Source: VRUE01 sp036403515 | GTDB lineage: Bacteria > Actinomycetota > Thermoleophilia > Solirubrobacterales > 70-9 | Reading direction: 5' to 3' | Assembly: GCA_036403515.1 (NCBI GenBank) | Contig: DASWQV010000065.1 | Span: 1 to 20,736 of the forward strand | DNA: 20,736 nucleotides | Shown: positions 12,843 through 20,736 of the stretch, one piece after another | Layout: every line of letters begins with the position of its first letter | How positions within the stretch are numbered: position 1 is the stretch's first letter | The notes under the pieces: model-generated | Databases searched by the model: none | What the model was told of the DNA's origin: nothing | Seen by the model: the letters and a program-made list of their open reading frames with translations, nothing else | Position numbers and translations under genes: made by a program

Positions 12843-15542
12843 TCAGTCGCCGCCGGGCTGACCGGCGTTGCCGTTCTTGCCCTGCTTGGCTTTGCTGTCG
12901 GGTTCGGCAAATTGCGACGGTGTGGTCGGAACCTGTGGGTTGTCGATTTCGCCGAGACGCTGCATGAGCCGGTTCCACTTGTCCGGCGAGAGCTGGCCGA
13001 GGCTCGTCGAGAGGCCGCTGGCGCCGCCGATGCTGGTCAGGAACGAGGCCATCTCACGGCCCCACTCGGTTTCGTCGCCCTCATCGTATTCGCCGTGACT
13101 GAGTGGCACGCCGCTTGCGTCGGCAAAGCCCATCTCGATCGAGCCACCCGGCACGAAAGTCGCTATCTGGTCACCGGCCGAAACGTGCTGGCCAGCGTGC
13201 ACGGTGGCCGCCACTCCCTCGTAGACGAAGATGATCTGACCGGCCCGCGAACCGCTCAGCAGCTTGTAGAGGACGCCGCCGCCTTCGGGCCAGCCCGGCG
13301 CGCCGGTGGCGAGGATTTCGGCATCGCCGACCGCTGCGATCGGGCCGGTGCCGGTGAAGTCCACACCCTGGTCGATGCGACCGGTGCTTGCCGAGAGGAA
13401 GGGACTGACATATTCGATTTCGAAGGCCGGGCTGTAGCCGATGTGGACATGGTCGTAATGGTCGGGCAGGGCGAAGCTCGTTTCACCCGGCAGGTCCTCG
13501 AGCGAGATCACCTGGTGGGGCTGCATCGTGCCCTGCAGGCGCAGCACGGTTTTGATCAGCGCGTCGGCGAGCGTCCCGGGGCCCTGGTGGCCGGTGACAG
13601 GAACACCGTCGATCGTGGCGATGTCGACCGCGTCCCCGGTGCTGTGCTCGGAGACATAGCCGGACGAGCTGTAGACGCTGTGGCCGCACTCCAGCGAGGT
13701 GATCGTCAGCTGGAAGCCTTTCGAAACGAGGTACTCGAGCACAGCCAGCACCCGGCGATCGATTCTGCCGGAGGCGATGTCTTCGCGCCCACAGTCGTAG
13801 ATCGAGAGGTTCTTGTCATGCAGGACCCGCTGCTCCAGCGCATCCTTGGGAAGCAGCAGCACGCCGCTGACACTGAGGTCGTTGGCGAAGGCGCTCTTGC
13901 CGTTGGCCCGGTAGATCGCGGTGGCTTCCAGCAGCTTCCAGCCATCGAGGATCGGCTTGGGGTCGATCCGGTGCGCTCCCGCACCGGCCGGCGCGATTGA
14001 GAAATTGAGGTGAGGATCGGCGCCGCCGGCGCTGCCGCCGATACGGGCGATCACGGCGCCGCCAACAACCCTCGAGCCAACCTTGAGCGTTTGCGCGGAG
14101 CCGGCGGAGCCAGGTTCGGAGTCGCCATCTGCGTTCCCGGCCGCCCGGTTCGGCAAGGCGTACAATCGCGGCCTCAGGTTCTCCGTATCGACCACGGGCT
14201 GCTGCGCTCCGTGAGAGGTCAGGATGCCGCCCCCAGATTGGACGATCTCACCGAGCTCGGCGTAGGTGTAGCGGTTGCCGTACGCGTCTTCGAGAACGAT
14301 GTACTTGCCGAGCTTGGCCGAGTCGCCGAGCGCCTTGATCACGCCGTCGTTGACGGCGACCACCGGCGCTCCCTGGTCGGCGAAGATATTGATCCCGCGC
14401 CGGGTCGGCGAGGAGGAGATCACTTCCGCCGCATCGCCGTAGGCGCTGGCGGCGCCAGGGGCGGAGCGCTTCAGCGCTTCACGGGCGGAGAGGTCGTCGG
14501 CATAGCTGGCGTCGGCCGCAACCGGGAAGTGAGCGCCCTCTGTCAGCCCGGTCAGCGAGCCGACCAGGTCCGGGGGCAGCTTGCCGTAGGCCCGCGCGTA
14601 GCTCAGCACCTCCTGCACGTACCAGTCGGCGTGGTTGTAGGAGAAGATCGCTTTGTAGAGATCGCTCGAGCCGCCGCTCAGATCGAGGTAGTGGGCCGCC
14701 GCGCAGATCGCGTCGACCGGGTTGTAGGGGTCCTTCTGTCCGTCCCCGTTGGCATCGAGCCCAAAGGCTTCCCAGCTGGAGGGAAGGAACTGCATCCAGC
14801 CGATCGCGCCGGCGCTGGACGGACCCATGTTCGTCCCGAAGCCGCTCTCGATCTTGTTGATCGAGGCCAGGACCTCCCAGGGAATCCCATACTCGGTTCC
14901 ACACGCCTGGTAGATCGGCAGTAGGAAGGGCGGAATCTCGAACGAGTCGATTATGAAGTTCGGAACGCCGAGCGGGGCGGGCCCGAAGGGTGCGATCGTC
15001 GTCGTCGGGTTGGCTTCGGTCGGGGTGCCGCCGGCCGAGTACTGCGAGCCGCCGCTGGCGGCCTTCGTGTGCAGTTGCACCCCGCCGGTGGCGCTTGGCG
15101 CGCTGACGCCGCCGCCGCTGTTCCCGCTGCCGCCGCTCGTGTCGCCGAGGCTTTCGTTGTGATGAGCCTCGCCGCCGCCACCGGCGATCGTGGCGCCGGC
15201 TTCGAAGCCGCTGCCCTGGTCCGCCGGCGCTGCCGGCGCGGGCGGCGCTTCCACGGTGTTGTTGGGGGTTGCTTCCGGGGCTGGCGCCACCCCTGCCTCG
15301 CTCTCGTCGGCGGGCGAAGCGCAGTCAGGGTCCGCGCTGTCGATGAGACCGTCCTGGTCGTCGTCGAGTTCGTTCGAGCAGGCCGTCGGTTCGACGGCGG
15401 TCGCCGGCGGGGTGGAGAGAGGAGCAACCGCTTCGACGGATTCGGTGGTCGTGGCGTTCTCGGCGCCGGCGAAGCCGACACCGAGCGCCGTGATGACGCC
15501 AAAGCTGGCCAAGGCCATGGTCAGTGCGAGCTTTTTTCTCAT
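12843..15542 (-). CDS. Secreted multi-domain murein hydrolase: SLT, M23-like, M15-like, M23-like
   Basis: An 899-residue exported protein. Residues 1-28 are a signal peptide (MRKK, hydrophobic core, AGA). C55-C74 enclose a Ca-binding-like motif, DDDQDGLIDSADPD. A low-complexity Pro/Ala/Gly/Ser linker runs to about 195. A lytic transglycosylase domain (about 205-325) has catalytic E232 in KIESGFG and SAGAIGWMQFLPSSW. An M23-like domain (about 375-525) has lost its zinc ligands: RRGINIFAD where HxG...D is expected and PHLNF where HxH is expected. An M15-like domain (about 555-705) keeps H633, D640 and H698/H700 (SEHSTGDAVD and DHVH). A second M23-like fold (about 720-810) also lacks ligands. 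The tail is Gly/Asn/Lys-rich. It probably cleaves glycan strands and peptide stems outside the membrane. An AGAGG ribosome-binding site lies 9 nt before ATG. Confidence 0.92.
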   Translation of the reverse strand: MRKKLALTMALASFGVITALGVGFAGAENATTTESVEAVAPLSTPPATAVEPTACSNELDDDQDGLIDSADPDCASPADESEAGVAPAPEATPNNTVEAPPAPAAPADQGSGFEAGATIAGGGGEAHHNESLGDTSGGSGNSGGGVSAPSATGGVQLHTKAASGGSQYSAGGTPTEANPTTTIAPFGPAPLGVPNFIIDSFEIPPFLLPIYQACGTEYGIPWEVLASINKIESGFGTNMGPSSAGAIGWMQFLPSSWEAFGLDANGDGQKDPYNPVDAICAAAHYLDLSGGSSDLYKAIFSYNHADWYVQEVLSYARAYGKLPPDLVGSLTGLTEGAHFPVAADASYADDLSAREALKRSAPGAASAYGDAAEVISSSPTRRGINIFADQGAPVVAVNDGVIKALGDSAKLGKYIVLEDAYGNRYTYAELGEIVQSGGGILTSHGAQQPVVDTENLRPRLYALPNRAAGNADGDSEPGSAGSAQTLKVGSRVVGGAVIARIGGSAGGADPHLNFSIAPAGAGAHRIDPKPILDGWKLLEATAIYRANGKSAFANDLSVSGVLLLPKDALEQRVLHDKNLSIYDCGREDIASGRIDRRVLAVLEYLVSKGFQLTITSLECGHSVYSSSGYVSEHSTGDAVDIATIDGVPVTGHQGPGTLADALIKTVLRLQGTMQPHQVISLEDLPGETSFALPDHYDHVHIGYSPAFEIEYVSPFLSASTGRIDQGVDFTGTGPIAAVGDAEILATGAPGWPEGGGVLYKLLSGSRAGQIIFVYEGVAATVHAGQHVSAGDQIATFVPGGSIEMGFADASGVPLSHGEYDEGDETEWGREMASFLTSIGGASGLSTSLGQLSPDKWNRLMQRLGEIDNPQVPTTPSQFAEPDSKAKQGKNGNAGQPGGD

Positions 15543-15765
15543 ACGACGGCGCCTCTATCCCCGCGGTCCCGGAATGTGCAGGCCATTTTCGCCTTCTCCC
15601 TGTGCAACAAGGCTTGCCCAAGCTACTGGCTTGCCCAGGGGGGCGCAACGACTCGTCCCCGCCCCCAACACGCCCTTAATCAAGGTTTGTCTCATCTCGA
15701 CTGGACGGCAGGATTTCAGGCGTGCCGGATGCGCCGGTTAAGCTGCTGTCAATGAGGCCTTGCCG
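15543..15765. promoter_or_regulatory. Divergent region upstream of the wall hydrolase and coiled-coil genes
   Basis: The 223-bp gap contains a 10-bp direct repeat GGCTTGCCCA at 15611-15620 and 15628-15637 (period 17), and a GCTTG-CC-CAAGC palindrome at 15612-15623. For the plus-strand gene, TAAGCT (15739-15744) is a possible -10 and GAGG (15754-15757) a ribosome-binding site. I looked for a ydaO-type c-di-AMP riboswitch, common before such hydrolases, and did not find its conserved core. Confidence 0.45.
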
Positions 15766-16095
15766 ATGAATGCGGAGTACGACGATCCAGACGGCCTGAG
15801 GGCGCGCAGCGAGCAGGCGATCGGCGAGTTCGCCCAGGCGCTGCTCGACAGCCAGGTGCTCGAGAACGCCGTATCGGCCGCCTTCGGCGCCCGGGAGAAG
15901 GCGGTCGAGGCACAGCACGCGGCGATGAGCGCCCTCAACCTGCCCTCCGCCGGCGACGTGGAGCGGCTCGAGCGACGTTTGCGTTCGCTGTCGCAGCGCC
16001 TGGAAGAGGTCGAGGACCAGATCGACCGCGTCAGCCGCGATCTTGGCGAGATTCGTCGCTCACAGGCCGCCACAAAGCGTGACACTAACCCTTGA
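15766..16095 (+). CDS. Small coiled-coil protein of unknown function
   Basis: A 109-residue, entirely soluble protein. The first half is helical and acidic; from about residue 57 it shows heptad spacing (VERLERRLRSLSQRLEEVED and QIDRVSRDLGEIRRS), predicting a coiled coil of about 40 residues. The layout resembles small coiled-coil accessory proteins of polyhydroxyalkanoate granules, but that is only a resemblance. ATG 15766 is chosen over a TTG two codons upstream because GAGG sits 8 nt before it. It converges on the nucleoside phosphorylase gene with a 2-bp gap, with a weak ACCCT/AGGGT inverted repeat (16088-16104) across the two stops. Confidence 0.7.
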   Translation: MNAEYDDPDGLRARSEQAIGEFAQALLDSQVLENAVSAAFGAREKAVEAQHAAMSALNLPSAGDVERLERRLRSLSQRLEEVEDQIDRVSRDLGEIRRSQAATKRDTNP

Positions 16096-16097
16096 CC

Positions 16098-16769
16098 TTA
16101 GGGTGAGAGTGCCGTTGCCGCCGCTCTTCCGGCGCGCTTCTCCGCGGCCTCGAGGGGGTCTTTCTCCAGGGTAGTTTTAAAGGCAGGCATTTCCGCCACG
16201 ATCAGCACCGCGGCGGCAGGGATCCCGAGCGAGCGAGCACGGGCGAGCAGAGGGGCAGTCTGCATGTCGGTCGCTGCCACCCCTGGCCGCGGTTGCTGTT
16301 GGCCGGGATGCCCATCGACGCTGGAGACGGTCACCGGTCGAGCGTGATCGGCGATCGCCGACAGGATTCTCTCGCTAAGGCCAGGGTCTGGCGCCACCGC
16401 CTCGCCGAAGCTCGCGCCGAGGGAGATAGCGCTCCCCGCTTCGGCGATTGCCTCGCTCACGACCAGGAGCTCGCCGAGCTTGCAGCCGGCGAACCCCGTG
16501 CAGGTTCCGACCCGCACGACCCGGCGCACGCCCAGCTCGGCCAGGTCGGCGAGCACGAGCGCCGCGCTCGGACCGCCGATCCCGGTCGCCTGGATCGTCA
16601 GGGCCTCGCCGCTCGGCGTTCGCCCCGTATAGCCCCACAGCCCGCGCGCGTGGTTGCTCATCTTTGGCGCTTCGAGCAGCTCCTGGGCCAGCAGCAGGGC
16701 CCGGCCGGGGTCGCCGACGAGGACGGCGGCAGCGGCGATCGGAGCCGTGGGACGCAGGTGCGTGGGCAC
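16098..16769 (-). CDS. Nucleoside phosphorylase-like protein (PNP/UDP family), divergent active site
   Basis: A 223-residue protein of the family that splits nucleosides with phosphate. LVGDPGRA (17-24) is the phosphate-binding loop; ATGIGGPSAALVLADLAELG (61-80) and RVVRVGTCTG (83-92) are strong family motifs. The usual EMExA ribose-binding segment is replaced by ATDMQTA (166-172), and the SDH/SD catalytic segment near the end appears as VAEMPAFK (191-198). The fold is clear, but the substrate is probably not an ordinary purine nucleoside, or activity is altered. GTG 16769 is preceded by TAGGGT at 8 nt, a leaderless arrangement. It is divergent from the MerR-cyclase gene. Confidence 0.85.
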   Translation of the reverse strand: MPTHLRPTAPIAAAAVLVGDPGRALLLAQELLEAPKMSNHARGLWGYTGRTPSGEALTIQATGIGGPSAALVLADLAELGVRRVVRVGTCTGFAGCKLGELLVVSEAIAEAGSAISLGASFGEAVAPDPGLSERILSAIADHARPVTVSSVDGHPGQQQPRPGVAATDMQTAPLLARARSLGIPAAAVLIVAEMPAFKTTLEKDPLEAAEKRAGRAAATALSP

Positions 16770-16777
16770 GGCGGCGG

Positions 16778-16783
16778 ACCCTA
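16778..16783 (-). promoter_or_regulatory. Predicted -10 box (TAGGGT) of the nucleoside phosphorylase gene
   Basis: On the minus strand TAGGGT is followed by CCGCCGCC (8 nt) and GTG 16769. The geometry is the same as at the cyclase, hpt and HAD genes. Confidence 0.5.
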
Positions 16784-16832
16784 GCCGTCCCCGGACGCGT
16801 GAGCATGGGTGCGTGATCGCCGGGTGTGGGTC

Positions 16833-16838
16833 TAGCCT
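16833..16838 (+). promoter_or_regulatory. Predicted -10 box (TAGCCT) of the MerR-cyclase gene
   Basis: TCTAGCCT, then CGTCCTCG, then GTG 16847. The hpt promoter reads TCTAGACT, GCGCCTCG, ATG, nearly the same word. This favours GTG 16847 over the more upstream GTG 16826, which would lie before the promoter box. Confidence 0.5.
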
Positions 16839-16846
16839 CGTCCTCG

Positions 16847-18031
16847 GTGGCGGGCGAACACATATCTCTCAGTGAGGCCTCGCGGCGTGCCGGCGTCTCG
16901 CCGAGCACGCTGAAACGCTGGGCCGAAGAGAAAGTCGTGCCGGTACGGCGCGGCCGCTGGACAGCGGCGGCGGCGGCCCAGGCCCGGGTAGTGGCGAGGA
17001 TGCGCGAGCGCGGCCACTCGCTCGAAGACCTGAAGCGAGCCGGCCGTGAGGGCCGCCTCGCCTTCGGCTTCACCGAGGACCTCTTCCCGAAACAGCAAGA
17101 GCAGGTGACGGTGGCGCAGGTCGCTCGCGAGACCGGGCTCGAGCCGGAACTGGTCGAGCGCATCCTGGTCATTCTCGGCACTCCACTGGAGCGCGAGCGG
17201 CTGCTCGATCCCGACGACGTCCAGGCGCTGCGCCACTGCGCTCGGGTACTTGCCGCCGGCTTTCCGCTCGTCGCCTTCCTGCAGCTGGTCCGCGTCTACG
17301 CCCAGTCGCTACGGCGGATCGCCGACGCCGAGGTGCGGCTCTTCCATCTGTACGTGCACGAACCGTTGATTCGCGATGGCGTGCCGGAGCTGGAGATGGC
17401 CGAGGAGATGGGTGGGCTTGCCGGAGACATGTTGCCACTCGCTTCGCCGTTGATCGACTACCTGCATACCCGCTACCTGCGTTTCTTCCTAGAGCAGGAC
17501 GTGATCGGACACATGGAGAGCGAGCTGGATGCGAGCACCGATCTCGGCCAGGTGCCGGTCACCCTCTGCTTCATCGATCTGACCGGGTTCACCCGCTACA
17601 CCGAGGAGGAGGGTGATCTGGAGGCACTCGACGTGGTCGAGAATTTCGTCGAAACGGTGGAAGGGACGCTGCCGCCGGAGGCGACGATCGTGAAGACGAT
17701 CGGGGACGAGGTGATGGTCGTCTCTGCCGATGCCGCCTCACTGACCGAGTGGGCGGTCGCTTTGCTGGCCCGCCTTCCCAAGCGCCCGCGACCTCGGGTC
17801 GGCATCCATTGCGCCAACGCCGTCTACCGTGACGGCGACTACTTCGGCACCCACGTCAATCTCGCCCACCGCGTCGTCACCCGGGCCCAGGCCGGGGAGG
17901 TGCTGGTGACCGGCCAGGTCACCGAGGCGATCCGCCAGCGCGGAGATCTCGCCTTCGAGCCGATCGGCGAGGTCAACCTCAAAGGCTTCCCCGCGCCAAC
18001 GCCTCTATTCGTCGTTCGTGCCCGTGGCTAG
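16847..18031 (+). CDS. MerR-type DNA-binding domain fused to class III adenylate cyclase
   Basis: A 394-residue protein predicted to make cAMP. Residues 5-75 form a MerR-type helix-turn-helix (SLSEASRRAGVSPSTLKRWA), with a wing and helix continuing to SLEDLKRAG. Residues about 86-225 resemble the regulatory domain of Rv1264-type cyclases, beginning with a second HTH-like stretch (VTVAQVARETGLEPELVERI). The catalytic domain (about 235-392) has metal aspartates D244 (FIDLTGFT) and D287 (KTIGDEVMV), adenine-selecting K283 and D331, and transition-state N338 and R342 (HVNLAHRV), so it should be active and ATP-specific. No membrane segment. Only one cyclase set is present, so it works as a homodimer. 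A frame opening at GTG 16826 would add seven residues; 16847 is preferred because of TAGCCT. It could couple DNA binding to cAMP output. Confidence 0.9.
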   Translation: MAGEHISLSEASRRAGVSPSTLKRWAEEKVVPVRRGRWTAAAAAQARVVARMRERGHSLEDLKRAGREGRLAFGFTEDLFPKQQEQVTVAQVARETGLEPELVERILVILGTPLERERLLDPDDVQALRHCARVLAAGFPLVAFLQLVRVYAQSLRRIADAEVRLFHLYVHEPLIRDGVPELEMAEEMGGLAGDMLPLASPLIDYLHTRYLRFFLEQDVIGHMESELDASTDLGQVPVTLCFIDLTGFTRYTEEEGDLEALDVVENFVETVEGTLPPEATIVKTIGDEVMVVSADAASLTEWAVALLARLPKRPRPRVGIHCANAVYRDGDYFGTHVNLAHRVVTRAQAGEVLVTGQVTEAIRQRGDLAFEPIGEVNLKGFPAPTPLFVVRARG

Positions 18032-18111
18032 CCTCTCGCTTCCGCCGCGACTTATGTGCCAACGGCAGGCATGTGTCGCACCGGGACGGTGGGCGCGCGA
18101 GACTTAGTGAC
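18032..18111. other. Short gap before tilS
   Basis: Eighty bases with no clear -10/N8 box or ribosome-binding site before ATG 18112. TTATGT at 18052-18057 could be a -10 for a start at GTG 18073. Nothing else is evident. Confidence 0.35.
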
Positions 18112-19050
18112 ATGGAAAGCAGGACGATGTTCCAGGCGGTTCAAGAGGGCGGCCTGCTCGATCCCGGTGTCAACGCGGTGGCGATGCTCTCCGGTGGCCG
18201 GGACTCGGTCTGCCTGCTTGACGTCTCCGCCCGCCTCTTGGGTTCGGAGGCCGTGACGGCGCTTCACGTCAACTACGGCCTGCGCGACGATTCCGACGAG
18301 GACGAGGCCCATTGCGCGCGGCTTTGCGAACGCCTCGGCGTGGCGCTCGAGATTGAGCGGCCGCGCCGGCCGGAGGGCCCCGGCAACCTGCAAGCCTGGG
18401 CCCGGGATGCCCGCTACGCGGCCGCAGCCCATCTGGCGCTCCCCCGGGAGGCGTTGATTGCCACCGGACACACGGCGGACGACCAGGTCGAGACGATCCT
18501 CTACCGCCTCGCCTCCTCGCCCAGTCGCCGTGCCCTGCTGGGAATGCGACGCCGCGACGGCAGGCTGGTGCGGCCGCTGCTTGGGATCACCCGCGAGCAG
18601 ACCACCGCCTACTGCGAAGAGCGGGGGCTCGAGTGGCGCGACGACCCGACCAATGCGGAGGTCGGCTACGCGCGTAACCGTGTCCGGCACGGGCTCGCGG
18701 CGGCGCTTGCGGAGGTTCACCCTGCCGCGGCCCAGAATGTCCTGCGGACCGCAGAACTGCTGCGCGACGAGGCCGAGGTGCTCGACGCGCTGGTTGACGC
18801 TGAGCTCGAGGGCGCCAATGGTTGCGCCCGCGGCACGATTGAGCTTCACCGGCTGGCTGAGCTGCCTGGAGCGCTGCGCCGCCTGGTCGTCCAGCGGCTC
18901 GCTGATCGGGCCGCCGGTCGCCCCGTGCCTGGCGCGGCCAACCGCGCCGACGAGGTCGCCGCCCTGCGCCGCACTGGCACCGCGATGCTCGACCTCGGTG
19001 GCGGCACCCGCGCGGTCGTCGAACGCGGCATCCTCCACGCTGAGCGCTAA
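18112..19050 (+). CDS. tilS: tRNA(Ile)-lysidine synthase
   Basis: A 312-residue essential cytoplasmic enzyme that attaches lysine to C34 of the CAU-anticodon tRNA-Ile using ATP, so that it reads AUA. The PP-loop is SGGRDS (27-32); GHTADDQVET (119-128) and DDPTN (177-181) with RNRVR (188-192) are TilS signatures. The length suits the shorter actinobacterial form, which lacks the full C-terminal extension. ATG 18112 is used; the frame is open to GTG 18073, which would add 13 residues with no similarity I can see. It leads tilS-hpt-ftsH, an order found in many bacteria, and probably forms a functional cluster with them although hpt has its own promoter. Confidence 0.94.
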   Translation: MESRTMFQAVQEGGLLDPGVNAVAMLSGGRDSVCLLDVSARLLGSEAVTALHVNYGLRDDSDEDEAHCARLCERLGVALEIERPRRPEGPGNLQAWARDARYAAAAHLALPREALIATGHTADDQVETILYRLASSPSRRALLGMRRRDGRLVRPLLGITREQTTAYCEERGLEWRDDPTNAEVGYARNRVRHGLAAALAEVHPAAAQNVLRTAELLRDEAEVLDALVDAELEGANGCARGTIELHRLAELPGALRRLVVQRLADRAAGRPVPGAANRADEVAALRRTGTAMLDLGGGTRAVVERGILHAER

Positions 19051-19115
19051 AAGCCGGCCGGTGGGCCTGAATGTCCCCCTGACTCCGCCTTTCGTCCCGT
19101 CGACGGTCTCCTATC

Positions 19116-19121
19116 TAGACT
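19116..19121 (+). promoter_or_regulatory. Predicted -10 box (TAGACT) of hpt
   Basis: TCTAGACT is followed by GCGCCTCG (8 nt) and ATG 19130. No ribosome-binding site is present, fitting a leaderless transcript. A -35 is not clear. Confidence 0.55.
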
Positions 19122-19129
19122 GCGCCTCG

Positions 19130-19657
19130 ATGACCGACTCCGCGATTGGCGAGACCCTCATCTCCAGCGAGGATCTGCAGAAGCGCGTTGCCGAGCTGGG
19201 GCGGCAGATCAGCGAGGAGTACGAGGGCCGCGACCTCTTCATGGTCGGCGTGCTGAAGGGCGCCGTCCTCTTCCTCGCCGACCTGATGCGCAACATCAGC
19301 CTGCCCTGCGAGGTCGACTTCATGGCCGTATCCAGCTATGGCTCTCAGACCGACTCCTCAGGCGTAGTGCGGATCATGAAGGATCTCGATGCGCCGATCG
19401 AAGGGCGCCACGTGTTGATCGTCGAGGACATAATCGACTCCGGCCTGACCCTGCAGTACCTGATGCGCAACCTCAGGGCACGCAACCCTGCCTCACTCGA
19501 GGTCTGCGCGCTGCTGACCAAGCCCGAGCGGCTACGGGTCGACCTCTCGCCTCGTTACGTCGGCTTCGAGATCCCAGATCGCTTCGCGATCGGCTATGGA
19601 CTCGACCACGCTCAGCATTACCGCAATCTCTCCTACGTGGCCGCGCTCGACGCCTAG
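19130..19657 (+). CDS. hpt: Hypoxanthine phosphoribosyltransferase
   Basis: A 175-residue cytoplasmic salvage enzyme that makes IMP or GMP from hypoxanthine or guanine and PRPP. VLKGAVLFLADL (41-52) is the conserved LKG loop, SSYGSQT (68-74) the flexible catalytic loop, and VLIVEDIIDSGLT (95-107) the PRPP-binding motif with E99, D100 and D103. The C-terminal YVGFEIPDRFAIGYGLDH (143-160) is also diagnostic. A much longer frame is open upstream, antisense-like through tilS, but homology begins at ATG 19130, which has a leaderless -10 box. FtsH follows after 35 bp; Hpt is a near-universal neighbour of FtsH in Gram-positives. Confidence 0.95.
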   Translation: MTDSAIGETLISSEDLQKRVAELGRQISEEYEGRDLFMVGVLKGAVLFLADLMRNISLPCEVDFMAVSSYGSQTDSSGVVRIMKDLDAPIEGRHVLIVEDIIDSGLTLQYLMRNLRARNPASLEVCALLTKPERLRVDLSPRYVGFEIPDRFAIGYGLDHAQHYRNLSYVAALDA

Positions 19658-19692
19658 CGGCCGAAACTGCCCTGGTACGCTGATTTTTCCCT

Positions 19693-20736
<1,044 letters not shown>

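Noticed and set aside
12114..14000. A 628-codon plus-strand frame opposite the 289-aa and wall-hydrolase genes
   Set aside because: It spans two clearly coding minus-strand genes and has the mixed Arg/Gly/Ala composition of a shadow frame.
15543..15765. A c-di-AMP (ydaO) riboswitch before the wall hydrolase
   Set aside because: Such switches often precede actinobacterial wall hydrolases, but the conserved core, including the CCGAACCCGUCAGC-like segment, is missing on the relevant strand.
16088..16104. A terminator between the coiled-coil and phosphorylase genes
   Set aside because: The inverted repeat is only 5 bp with a 7-nt loop and no T-tract, too weak to list as a separate feature.
18060..18105. 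A possible repeat remnant (ATGTGTCGCACCGGGAC) before tilS
   Set aside because: It looks somewhat repeat-like but has no inverted or direct partner in the window, so nothing supports the claim.

Overview
The window looks like chromosomal DNA from a GC-rich actinobacterium, most plausibly of the Thermoleophilia/Solirubrobacterales type. This is inferred from strong GC3 codon bias, several GTG/TTG starts, apparent leaderless promoters (TANNNT about 8 nt before the start codon), the tilS-hpt-ftsH order, and the type of cell-wall hydrolase and MerR-cyclase proteins present. No rRNA, tRNA, CRISPR array, transposase or integrase was seen, so apart from one decayed gene it reads as ordinary chromosome rather than a mobile island.

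Layout. 1-1440: a possible gene tail, then a metallophosphoesterase gene broken by several frameshifts and a stop but keeping its promoter, then a small membrane protein. 1439-4020 (minus strand): a type III glutamine synthetase followed 11 bp later by a small membrane protein. 4021-4295: a divergent intergenic region with two large foldback structures. 4296-7093 (plus): a fused 3-hydroxyacyl-CoA dehydrogenase/enoyl-CoA hydratase with archaeal-like domain order, then a Sir2 deacylase; a small cysteine-containing membrane protein converges on it. 7634-8998: an ammonium transporter behind a structured leader, with tandem terminator-like hairpins after it.

9121-11928: a LysR regulator divergent from a two-domain universal stress protein, with an operator-like dyad between them; an unknown 153-aa protein (minus) and a HAD phosphatase (plus) then diverge from a 24-bp spacer in which their predicted -10 boxes overlap. 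11952-15542 (minus): an 899-residue secreted protein with transglycosylase, degenerate M23, M15 and second M23-like modules, followed by an unknown 289-aa protein. 15766-18029: a coiled-coil protein, a divergent nucleoside phosphorylase, and a MerR/adenylate-cyclase fusion. 18112-20736: tilS, hpt and the 5' part of ftsH.

Functional themes are nitrogen assimilation (GS-III and Amt), fatty-acid oxidation beside NAD-dependent deacylation, peptidoglycan remodelling, cAMP signalling by a possible DNA-binding cyclase, and the conserved housekeeping cluster tilS-hpt-ftsH. The best leads are the MerR-cyclase fusion, the four-module wall hydrolase, the amt leader, and the recurring leaderless promoter geometry including the overlapping divergent pair. 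All family assignments come from reading motifs, not from database searches.
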